Source: Candidatus Moraniibacteriota bacterium (GTDB lineage: Bacteria > Patescibacteriota > Minisyncoccia > Moranbacterales > UBA1568). Taken from it: DNA of 21,207 nucleotides. Both the position numbers and the translations under genes were made by a program. Under the pieces are notes generated by a model that worked only from the letters and a program-made list of their open reading frames with translations, did not search any database and was not told the origin of the DNA. Location of the stretch: assembly GCA_030690925.1 (NCBI GenBank), contig JAUYFO010000086.1, positions 1 to 21,207 on the forward strand, given 5' to 3'. Position 1 is the first letter of the stretch, and the number at the start of each line of letters is the position of its first letter. Of the stretch, positions 6,370 to 12,707 are shown one piece after another.

Positions 6370-7616
6370 AACATACATCCGTGCTCCTTTTTGCCATAGT
6401 TGGTACTGTCATGGTAATCGGGGGCGGTTGGTATAAACAACAGACGCAAATTGTCGGGGACTTGAAGATTCCGAGTATCCCCAAGCAGAGTTGTTTGGAA
6501 CATAATACGGAAAAACATATGAAGAAAACACAAGCAGAACTGGCGCAGTATCAGCGGGCCTACTTTGCCGGCGGGTGTTTCTGGTGCACGGAGAGTGATT
6601 TACAGAAAGCCACCGGAGTAGCTGAAGTCATTTCTGGCTATGCTGGTGGAAGTGTCGTCAATCCGACGTATAGCGACGTGACCAGTGAAAAATCAGGACA
6701 CCGTGAAGCAGTAGAAATTTACTATGACGGGAAACTGACAACTTATGAGAACCTCGTACAGTATCATCTGCTGCATATTGATCCGACCGATGCCGGCGGG
6801 CAGTTCTACGATCGAGGAGAGAGTTATCAGGCGGTGATATTTTATGCCTCAGAAGAAGAGCGTTTGGTGGCTGAACGGGCGATCCAGGAGTTAAATGAAG
6901 CAAAGGTTTTTGATAAGCCAGTGGTGGTGAGGGTGTTACCGTACAAAAATTTTTACACGGCGGAAGAATACCACCAGAACTATGCGGAAGAGAATACTGT
7001 CAAATACTGTGCCTACCGAGAGTCCAGTGGTCGGGATGTGTTTTTGAAAAAACATTTTGGTACCAAGAGTTGGGGAGAGCTCGTCGAAAAGGAAACAGTT
7101 ATGCGTAAAGCCGATCTTCAGCCTAGAGCGGTGGCGAGTAGGAGTACTTCGCAAAATCTTGACTTCTCACACTTCGTAAAACCAAGCGATACAGAGCTTC
7201 GCACACAACTCACTGACATTCAGTATGATGTGACCCAGAAAGATGGAACGGAGCGACCATTTCAGAATATATACAATGAGAATCATGCCGCCGGCATCTA
7301 CGTTGATATTGTGAGCGGTGAACCGCTGTATTCTTCAGATGATAAGTATGACAGTGGTACGGGTTGGCCCAGCTTTGTAAAGCCAATAGATTCTGGTTAT
7401 ATAGTAGAAAAAGTTGATCGAGGATTTTTTGGTAATCGCACCGAGATACGGAGTAAGTATAGTGATAATCATCTGGGACACGTTTTCACTGATGGCCCGG
7501 CAGATCGGGGAGGTATGCGTTATTGTATGAATTCGGCTGCCCTCCGTTTTATCCCGCGAGAAGCTATGGAAAAAGAAGGGTACGGAAACTTTTTGGCGCG
7601 TGTTACTATTAAATAA
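6366..7616 (+). CDS. msrAB: Membrane-anchored methionine sulfoxide reductase MsrA-MsrB fusion
   Basis: A 416-residue bifunctional enzyme. Residues 5-21 are a signal anchor, which places the catalytic part outside the cytoplasmic membrane. MsrA (about 63-232) reduces Met-S-sulfoxide and shows GGCFWC (catalytic Cys71, plus Cys74), HREAVEIYY, EEYHQNY and a late Cys215 that could resolve the disulfide. MsrB (about 266-412) reduces Met-R-sulfoxide and shows GWPSF, the HLGHVFTDGP tract and RYCMNSAALRF with catalytic Cys387. The MsrB part has only that one Cys: the position used for a resolving Cys in GCGWPSF enzymes is Thr332, and the two zinc CxxC pairs are missing. Neisserial PilB fuses a thioredoxin domain to MsrAB; here the thioredoxin domain sits on DipZ, encoded immediately upstream with a 4-nt overlap. 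The same transcript probably continues into the MerT-like gene 16 nt downstream. Confidence 0.95.
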   Translation: MKHTSVLLFAIVGTVMVIGGGWYKQQTQIVGDLKIPSIPKQSCLEHNTEKHMKKTQAELAQYQRAYFAGGCFWCTESDLQKATGVAEVISGYAGGSVVNPTYSDVTSEKSGHREAVEIYYDGKLTTYENLVQYHLLHIDPTDAGGQFYDRGESYQAVIFYASEEERLVAERAIQELNEAKVFDKPVVVRVLPYKNFYTAEEYHQNYAEENTVKYCAYRESSGRDVFLKKHFGTKSWGELVEKETVMRKADLQPRAVASRSTSQNLDFSHFVKPSDTELRTQLTDIQYDVTQKDGTERPFQNIYNENHAAGIYVDIVSGEPLYSSDDKYDSGTGWPSFVKPIDSGYIVEKVDRGFFGNRTEIRSKYSDNHLGHVFTDGPADRGGMRYCMNSAALRFIPREAMEKEGYGNFLARVTIK

Positions 7617-7632
7617 TGTAACCACTAGGCAT

Positions 7633-8004
7633 ATGAATACATTGCGGGAAGTTTGCCGGGTCAGTAGGATACCGGTGGTACTAGCCTCACTCTGTTGTCT
7701 TTCTCCCATCATTCTTGTTCTCCTTGGAGTCTCGACAGTCAGCTTTGCCTCCTCGCTGGCCGATACTTTGTATGGTGACTATAAGTGGGTATTTCGTGGT
7801 ATTGGACTAGTGGCCCTCTTGGGATCTCTCGCCTACTACTTGTATAGACAGAAAGGGATATGTTCTATTGATCAAGTAAGACGCCGTCGCAATGAGATTA
7901 TCAATTACATAGCACTCACCGTCGTTGCTGGAGTGCTTGGATATATGTTTTTCCTGTACGTCGTCGTGCACTACCTCGGTGTTTGGCTTGCGATTTGGAA
8001 GTAG
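7633..8004 (+). CDS. MerT-like small membrane protein
   Basis: A 123-residue protein from the ATG at 7633; a longer in-frame version from 7600 would overlap msrAB by 17 nt. Three membrane segments are visible: about residues 12-33, 47-64 and 91-115. The first contains a vicinal cysteine pair in SLCCLSPIILVLLGVS, which closely resembles the first helix of the mercuric transporter MerT, where such a pair hands metal across the membrane. A further Cys lies in the loop (QKGICSID), as in MerT, although MerT has two there. A soft metal such as Hg(II) or Cu(I) is a fair guess for the substrate, given the copper genes nearby, but no MerP, MerA or MerR is encoded here. A thiol-redox role alongside DipZ and MsrAB is the alternative. 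It is the last gene of the apparent operon. The 8005-8166 stretch after it has no clear terminator. Confidence 0.6.
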   Translation: MNTLREVCRVSRIPVVLASLCCLSPIILVLLGVSTVSFASSLADTLYGDYKWVFRGIGLVALLGSLAYYLYRQKGICSIDQVRRRRNEIINYIALTVVAGVLGYMFFLYVVVHYLGVWLAIWK

Positions 8005-8166
8005 TCCCTCGAATACTTCTTGTGTGATTCTTTGGTGGAGCATATCAATGGGGAATGTTGATAATCTCATCTCATTCGCTATATCTAGTTGTTTTATAAT
8101 CAAGTCTATAAATACCGCATTTGCGACGAGAGCCTCTATTTATGGTTTACTCTTGAATCAGTGCTA

Positions 8167-8583
8167 CTACTCGACGATGAGTTTTCCAAACTGTCCCTTG
8201 GCACGGTGGCCGAGTTTGGAACAGTAGTAGGTGAACTCACCCACCTTATCGGCTTGGAATTCGATGGTGACCTCCTGGTTGATAGGCAGCTCCGTCTTCA
8301 CCCCGAATTCATCGAGGGTGAAATCGTGTGTACCCTTGGTATTTGTTGCCTTGATGCGCACCGTGTCGCCTTTCTTTACACGCATTTCTTTCAGCGAGTA
8401 CCAGACTCCGGTTTCATCATAGAAGGCGGTGGTAGTAAATGTCTTCACCGGTCCACTGAGCGTTGGTTGGGCAGCTGCTTTTTTTGCGGTTTTTGTCGGT
8501 GCGGTGTCGGTATCACGTTGTAGAAACATATATCCAGCGACAGCAACAACGATTACCAGTATGACTCCAACGAGCTTTCCCAT
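8167..8583 (-). CDS. Membrane-anchored type-1-like cupredoxin with Gln axial ligand
   Basis: A 138-residue protein with a signal anchor (residues 4-20), a Thr/Ala/Lys-rich linker (22-45) and a cupredoxin fold (46-138). The copper ligands can be read in order: His86 in GTHDFTLDEF, Cys121 in FTYYCSKLGHR, His126, and at the axial-Met position Gln131 (HRAKGQFG instead of HRxxGMxG). Gln in this place is known from stellacyanins and lowers the redox potential. Such proteins carry or buffer copper, or shuttle one electron, on the outer face of the membrane. The gene is convergent to the dipZ-msrAB operon and divergent from the small ORF at 8712. No Shine-Dalgarno sequence precedes the start; the minus-strand leader contains TATAAC-like and TATTAT-like -10 candidates between 8600 and 8635. 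Confidence 0.88.
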   Translation of the reverse strand: MGKLVGVILVIVVAVAGYMFLQRDTDTAPTKTAKKAAAQPTLSGPVKTFTTTAFYDETGVWYSLKEMRVKKGDTVRIKATNTKGTHDFTLDEFGVKTELPINQEVTIEFQADKVGEFTYYCSKLGHRAKGQFGKLIVE

Positions 8584-8711
8584 AGGGGTTGAATGTTATT
8601 GGTTATAAACTACTGCGCCCCTATATGATAATACACCAAGCGGAAAAGACAAAGTGTCCCTTATCTTGCGTTATCATGAGTGATGGTGACAACCTGGTAT
8701 ATTAGAGGTAT

Positions 8712-8855
8712 ATGATGAAGTATCAGCTGTTTGGTAAGAAGTTTACAGTAGCTATGGGGGTGGATCAGTGGAGCGCTAAGAAGCAAAGAGAGGTGTGGGT
8801 GCCTAAGGGGGCTGGTGTTTCTTGCAAAGAGCGCCTATACTGGGGAAAGTCGTAA
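8712..8855 (+). CDS. Hypothetical small basic protein (47 aa)
   Basis: An ORF of 47 codons starting ATGATG and ending TAA at 8853-8855. It is preceded by AGAGGT (8704-8709), which suits the second ATG (8715) better. The product is basic and rich in aromatics (three Trp, two Tyr, two Phe), with one Cys and no membrane segment; it reads like a small folded or nucleic-acid-binding protein. I recognise no family. The codons look like those of neighbouring genes, and only 16 nt separate it from the SWIB gene, so the two could be co-transcribed. A TATATT at 8698-8703 would be too close to act as its own promoter unless the message is leaderless. Confidence 0.45.
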   Translation: MMKYQLFGKKFTVAMGVDQWSAKKQREVWVPKGAGVSCKERLYWGKS

Positions 8856-8871
8856 TTACTAACGAGATCTT

Positions 8872-9126
8872 ATGACGAAGACGAACTCGGCTTTTATGAA
8901 GCCAATGAAGATCAGTCCTGAGTTGGCGCTGGTAGTGGGTGAGGGGCCGATGCCCCGGTCAGAGGTGGTTAAGGCCTTGTGGGTCTATATCAAGAAGCAT
9001 AATCTGCAGGATGAAGCGAATAGGCGCAACATCAATGCTGATGAGAACCTGAAGCCGGTTTTCGGGGGCCAGGCAACGGTCAACATGTTTGAAATGACTA
9101 AACTGGTTTCTAAGCACCTTTCATAA
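8872..9126 (+). CDS. SWIB/MDM2-domain protein
   Basis: An 84-residue protein consisting almost entirely of one SWIB domain. The signatures are MKISPELALVVG, RSEVVKALWVYIKKHNLQD, RRNINADENLKPVFGG and NMFEMTKLVSKHL. SWIB domains are best known from eukaryotic SWI/SNF chromatin complexes and MDM2. In bacteria they occur in Chlamydiae (alone or fused to topoisomerase I) and in some candidate-phylum genomes, where the role is unproven but thought to involve the nucleoid or topology. No topoisomerase lies nearby. Start ATG at 8872, with only a weak GAG upstream. A clear terminator follows. Confidence 0.9.
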   Translation: MTKTNSAFMKPMKISPELALVVGEGPMPRSEVVKALWVYIKKHNLQDEANRRNINADENLKPVFGGQATVNMFEMTKLVSKHLS

Positions 9127-9152
9127 GGTGGCTGAAGCCGTGAGGTAATGAG

Positions 9153-9178
9153 AAAGAGAGGCTAGGGAGCCTCTTTTT
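9153..9178 (+). terminator. Terminator after the SWIB gene
   Basis: The 7-bp stem AGAGGCT / AGCCTCT around an AGGG loop extends outward through a G-U and three A-U pairs and ends in five T. It begins about 26 bp after the SWIB stop. Confidence 0.82.
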
Positions 9179-9249
9179 CTGTATTAACATTTGGGTAGAG
9201 AGGTGATAGGATAAATGGAGGGGGCAGCTAATTATTTTCTTACGTTGTT

Positions 9250-9807
9250 ATGAACGCTTTGTTTTCGCAGTTGGTCAGAAGTGATATTGGTCTAGCGCTC
9301 AGTGAAGTAACAGAAAGTAGCGCAGTATTTACAGTGCGAACAAAATCCGGTGGACCCAAGCTTATTTTCGGAATACTGTTTGGTATTCCTGGTGTGTTGC
9401 TACTTTACTCAGCTCTTACCACTGGTGGTTTGATGACTCTTATCGCAGCCATTATTTTTTGTCCCATTTTGTTCGGACTAGCAGCACTTTTTGGTGCTTC
9501 CATATCCGAGAAACGTTTTGACAAGACATCAGGAACATTTACCAGTAGTCTTTTGGTTTTTGGATACAGTACCAGTGAAACACTGCCGCTTCCTACCACG
9601 GGACGCCTAGTGATCAAGAGTGAGAATCGTGGGAGCGCCAAGGGGGCCCCAGGTTCAACCCTGCGGTACTCTGTTTTGTTAGAAAATTGCCCCGGGGCAG
9701 GATTTGCTTTGTCCAAAGATTATGGAACATTGCGAGCCTTTGCTGAGCGTCTCTCGCAATTTCTTGCCTTACCTATCGAAGATACGGTAACGGAGATGAA
9801 CCGGTGA
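9250..9807 (+). CDS. Unknown membrane protein (185 aa)
   Basis: I do not recognise a family. The first ~37 residues are polar (MNALFSQLVRSDIGLAL), followed by two adjacent hydrophobic segments at about 38-57 and 61-83 forming a membrane hairpin. The remaining ~100 residues are a soluble beta-rich region with repeated short strands (KRFDKTSGTFTSS, SLLVFGYS, GRLVIKSE, LRYSVLLENC) and a final helix (LRAFAERLSQFLALP). The pattern of two TMs followed by a strand-rich domain resembles bacterial PH-like or YcxB-like membrane proteins, but this is only a shape argument. No Shine-Dalgarno sequence precedes the ATG. It is a lone gene between the SWIB terminator and the convergent DedA gene, with 56 bp between the two stops. 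Confidence 0.7.
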   Translation: MNALFSQLVRSDIGLALSEVTESSAVFTVRTKSGGPKLIFGILFGIPGVLLLYSALTTGGLMTLIAAIIFCPILFGLAALFGASISEKRFDKTSGTFTSSLLVFGYSTSETLPLPTTGRLVIKSENRGSAKGAPGSTLRYSVLLENCPGAGFALSKDYGTLRAFAERLSQFLALPIEDTVTEMNR

Positions 9808-9863
9808 GTCGCTGGTATTGTAACAGAGAAGAAGAACCGAGGTATTCCGAGAGTCCCCTTTCT

Positions 9864-10505
9864 TCATTCAACATCCCGCTTGTCATTTCTTGATGTATTG
9901 AAGTACAAGATGGATTTCCGAATAATGCGGAACACGATCTGACTTCCGATGCCTACGACGAGGATGACGGTGATGGTACCAGAGATATTTTTTTGCAAGA
10001 ACAGGGATTCGCCAAGCCCTTTCCCAAGCAACCAGCCGACAGGGAAGAGGATAGTGATAAAGAGCAAGTTACCAAGTAGGGTACAGAGGAAGTAGGCCTT
10101 GAGATTAATTTTCTTCTTGGTCAGGATATAAATGGTGAGCATGAGGCGGATACCCATGAGAAACTTGAGGATGATAAGCAGGATGTAGGGATGATTTTCT
10201 ACCAATCCGATAAAGGCACGACTTTTTTCTTCATCTAGTGGCTTTTCTGCGGCGCGCCGAATAAACCAAGGTTTGATAGCTCCAGTAGTCGCATAGTACC
10301 AAAACAGGTCGGCACTAAACGATCCCAAGAAGGCAAAGACGATGGCACTGGCAGGATCAAGATAACCCTGTGCCGCAAAGGCGAAAGCCACAATCGCCCC
10401 ACCCTCGCCGGTGAGGAGTACCACTGGCCAGACCACGAGTGGTCCCCAGAGGACGAGAGAGGACTGTACCCAAGGGCCAATCGTGGCGAAAAGGTCATCT
10501 GACAT
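9864..10505 (-). CDS. DedA-family membrane protein
   Basis: A 213-residue polytopic protein. Hallmarks of the DedA/VTT fold are visible: an early re-entrant segment with acidic Glu (VVLLTGEGGAIVAFAFAAQG), the motif FLGSFSADLFWYYATTG, the basic loop around residues 82-92, a central Lys/Arg helix (ILKFLMGIRLMLTIYIL) and two final membrane helices. DedA proteins are undecaprenyl-phosphate or phospholipid flippases that depend on membrane potential and are needed for envelope integrity. The loop reads 'LKFLMGIR' where many members have RFIPGxR, so the usual Pro is missing. The tail is basic (SRNDKRDVE). It is transcribed leftward from the symmetrical promoter region at 10551-10592. Confidence 0.82.
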   Translation of the reverse strand: MSDDLFATIGPWVQSSLVLWGPLVVWPVVLLTGEGGAIVAFAFAAQGYLDPASAIVFAFLGSFSADLFWYYATTGAIKPWFIRRAAEKPLDEEKSRAFIGLVENHPYILLIILKFLMGIRLMLTIYILTKKKINLKAYFLCTLLGNLLFITILFPVGWLLGKGLGESLFLQKNISGTITVILVVGIGSQIVFRIIRKSILYFNTSRNDKRDVE

Positions 10506-10550
10506 AGGTGGGATATGAGAGAAAAGGCTTAACTGTGGGATTAACTATTC

Positions 10551-10592
10551 TAGTATACCACTGTTTCTAGGGGGAGTAACAGCGGTATACTA
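10551..10592. promoter_or_regulatory. Symmetrical divergent promoter/operator region
   Basis: TAGTATACCACTG (10551-10563) and CAGCGGTATACTA (10580-10592) form a 13-bp inverted repeat with one mismatch, 16 bp apart. Each arm contains TATACT in the outward orientation, giving -10 boxes for both strands: minus strand toward DedA, plus strand toward the surface-protein operon. Each has a TGTTTC or TGTTAC as a possible -35 at 18-bp spacing in the opposite arm region. The two promoters overlap and should interfere, or share a single regulator bound to the dyad. Confidence 0.6.
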
Positions 10593-10802
10593 ATAATATT
10601 CCATGAAAAACTAATGCTGTTTCTCATAATCTTCCTTTTTGCCTATGTTCCGTCACTCAGCCAATCAGCGTAACTGATTCCTCGATGGAGATTCGTAAGA
10701 CCAGGTGGCAGACATTTTCTCAGGCGTTGGTTCTTTTTTCTGAGGGGACATGGGCTGGTTTTTTCGAGAAAAAGTGGTAGAATGGAAAAAAAGTGAAGTG
10801 GT
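10593..10802 (+). other. Leader region before the surface-protein operon
   Basis: This is non-coding apart from a tiny 19-codon ORF (10614-10673) encoding a hydrophobic signal-like peptide (MLFLIIFLFAYVPSLSQSA) right after the predicted transcription start. It has no Shine-Dalgarno sequence and may be chance. A second possible -10, TAGAAT at 10778-10783, lies 20 bp before the surface-protein start, so the long leader may not be the only one used. Confidence 0.3.
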
Positions 10803-12695
10803 ATGGAAATAAAAAAATGGTTTTTGGATGGACATCCACAGCGTTACCATGTGATGGCTTTGGTATTCGCTATAGTGGCTTTCAGTCTGGCGATTAGTGG
10901 TACGATTCTGGCGCAGGATCCTGGAACGAATACTATTACTGCCATCAGCTGTTCCTATAGCTATAGTGACTGGGGTACCTGTCAATCAGATGGTAAACAC
11001 TATCGTACCGTTACCGGTTATTCACCAAGTGGTTGTGTGGCAACGAGTAGCCCTGATTTACAGGAGTCATGTACCTATACGGCACCAACGACGACACCAC
11101 CATCTATCACGACCACGTCATCATGTTCCTATAGCTACAGTGACTGGAATAGCTGTCAGTCAGACAACAAGCGCTACCGATCAGTCACTGGTACTACTCC
11201 CGGTGGTTGTACCAAGACGACCACACCCGATACAGTAGAGTCCTGTAGCTATAGCGGTTCCACGACGAGTTCGGCCTCAGGGACCCAGTGTCTCTATACC
11301 TATACCTCATGGGGAGTCTGTGAGGAGAATGGCAAGCGCAAACGTAATATCACCTCCAAGTCACCGTCAGGGTGTGTGGAATATGTGAAGCCGGTTATGG
11401 AGCAAAGCTGTATTTATGACAGCACTACTACCGCTACTACCAGTACCACAGTGTCTACTACGATGGCGCCCGCTGTTATCAACACCACCACTCCTTCCAC
11501 AACAAGTACCGAAGGGGTGGGTAATGTGACCCCAACATTTTCCCTTTCCAATGTCAGTGAAGGAATGACGTTGCGTGGTACCTTTGAAATACGCGGTTCG
11601 GTGCAGGGTGCATCCGGTGTAGAGTACTATCTGGTACCAACCGGATCCAACACCTATAAATATATCGGTAGCGGAAAGCGGGTTTCTAATACGGTGTGGA
11701 GTCTTAACTTTCGTTCTAAAGAGTTTCCTAATGGGGAATTCTATCTCCGGGCCAAAGTGAAGAATGCTTATGGGGAATACGGGAGCGGTCAACGTAAGAT
11801 CCATATTGCCAATGAGAGTGTCGCTGAGACTGGAACCATCACTGACGGTTTTGTAGCGCTCGGTATGACACCGGAAGAAAAACTGAAAATGCTTAAAGCT
11901 GTGGCGGAGGAGTTGCGAGTGCCGGCTGACGAAACGATAGATGAGGCAACCGTTACTCCTGACCAAAAGAAAAAACACATTTTTGACTACTGTGAATTCA
12001 ATCCTAAAAAGTGTTTTCCAGAACGAGACAGCGACAAGGATGGTTTGAATGATATTGACGAAGTGCGCTACGGTAGTAATCCCAAATCAGCTGATAGCGA
12101 TTTGGATGGTTTCATCGATGGTGATGAGGTGAAAAATGGTTTTAATCCGCTCCAGTATTCATCGGGGGATCAGGGTGATCGGATTGTTTTCGAGGATCCC
12201 AGGGTGGCTGGCGAGATTAAGGAAAAAATCTACGCCGTAGAGAAGGTGGAACTTAAGGAGACAGAGCCAGGGAAGCAGAAAATGCGTCTGGCCGGAAAAG
12301 GCCTACCCAATAGTTTTGTCACGATCTATGTCTACAGTGACCCAATTGTTCTCACTGTCAAAACTGATAGTGAAGGCAACTGGGCTTACGAGTTGGATAA
12401 GGAGCTCGAGGATGGTGAACACGAAGTCTATGTAGCAGTGACCGATAATACCGGAAAAATTACGGCCAAGAGCAAGCCAATCGTCTTTGTGAAGACGGCT
12501 CAAGCGGTCACCGTCATTCCAGCAGCGCAGGCAGGGTTACCAGCTGATACTGGAGCGGTCACAGAGAGTCGTGTGGAGAGAGACTTGTTATTTCTCATGG
12601 CGATTGTTATCGCAGCTCTGGCAGTAGCGCTGGCTACTATCGGACTGATGCGTCACCGCCACCACATGTTGGCTGAGACTCCCCCGCAGTCCTAA
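10803..12695 (+). CDS. Modular surface protein: three TSP1-like repeats, Ig-like domains, TSP3-type calcium motif, C-terminal anchor
   Basis: A 630-residue exported protein. Residues 18-37 form the signal sequence, with likely cleavage near ILA-QD. Three thrombospondin-1-like repeats (about 50-92, 108-150, 163-204) each follow the pattern C-Y-x-Y-S-x-W-x-x-C-x-x-x-x-K-x-x-R. The first two are nearly identical in DNA at their start (10950 and 11124, period 174 bp), showing recent duplication. A Ser/Thr-rich stalk follows (to ~238), then an Ig-like domain (~240-340), a helical stretch, two EF-like TSP3 calcium motifs (DSDKDGLNDIDE and DSDLDGFIDGDE, ~410-450), a second Ig/Big-type domain (~490-570) and one C-terminal membrane helix (~593-615) with a His/Arg-rich tail. 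The architecture suits an adhesin or cell-wall-spanning receptor, a common theme in Patescibacteria. It lies 12 nt before the histidine kinase and is very likely in one operon with it. Confidence 0.85.
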   Translation: MEIKKWFLDGHPQRYHVMALVFAIVAFSLAISGTILAQDPGTNTITAISCSYSYSDWGTCQSDGKHYRTVTGYSPSGCVATSSPDLQESCTYTAPTTTPPSITTTSSCSYSYSDWNSCQSDNKRYRSVTGTTPGGCTKTTTPDTVESCSYSGSTTSSASGTQCLYTYTSWGVCEENGKRKRNITSKSPSGCVEYVKPVMEQSCIYDSTTTATTSTTVSTTMAPAVINTTTPSTTSTEGVGNVTPTFSLSNVSEGMTLRGTFEIRGSVQGASGVEYYLVPTGSNTYKYIGSGKRVSNTVWSLNFRSKEFPNGEFYLRAKVKNAYGEYGSGQRKIHIANESVAETGTITDGFVALGMTPEEKLKMLKAVAEELRVPADETIDEATVTPDQKKKHIFDYCEFNPKKCFPERDSDKDGLNDIDEVRYGSNPKSADSDLDGFIDGDEVKNGFNPLQYSSGDQGDRIVFEDPRVAGEIKEKIYAVEKVELKETEPGKQKMRLAGKGLPNSFVTIYVYSDPIVLTVKTDSEGNWAYELDKELEDGEHEVYVAVTDNTGKITAKSKPIVFVKTAQAVTVIPAAQAGLPADTGAVTESRVERDLLFLMAIVIAALAVALATIGLMRHRHHMLAETPPQS

Positions 12696-12707
12696 CCATC
12701 CTCCGCT

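Noticed and set aside
10614..10673. A 19-codon hydrophobic ORF as a real gene.
   Set aside because: It is too short and has no ribosome site. It is mentioned in the leader-region entry only as a possible leader peptide.
10665..10985. A minus-strand ORF opposite the start of the surface-protein gene.
   Set aside because: It is low in complexity and overlaps the signal peptide and first repeat of a well-supported gene; it looks like a shadow.
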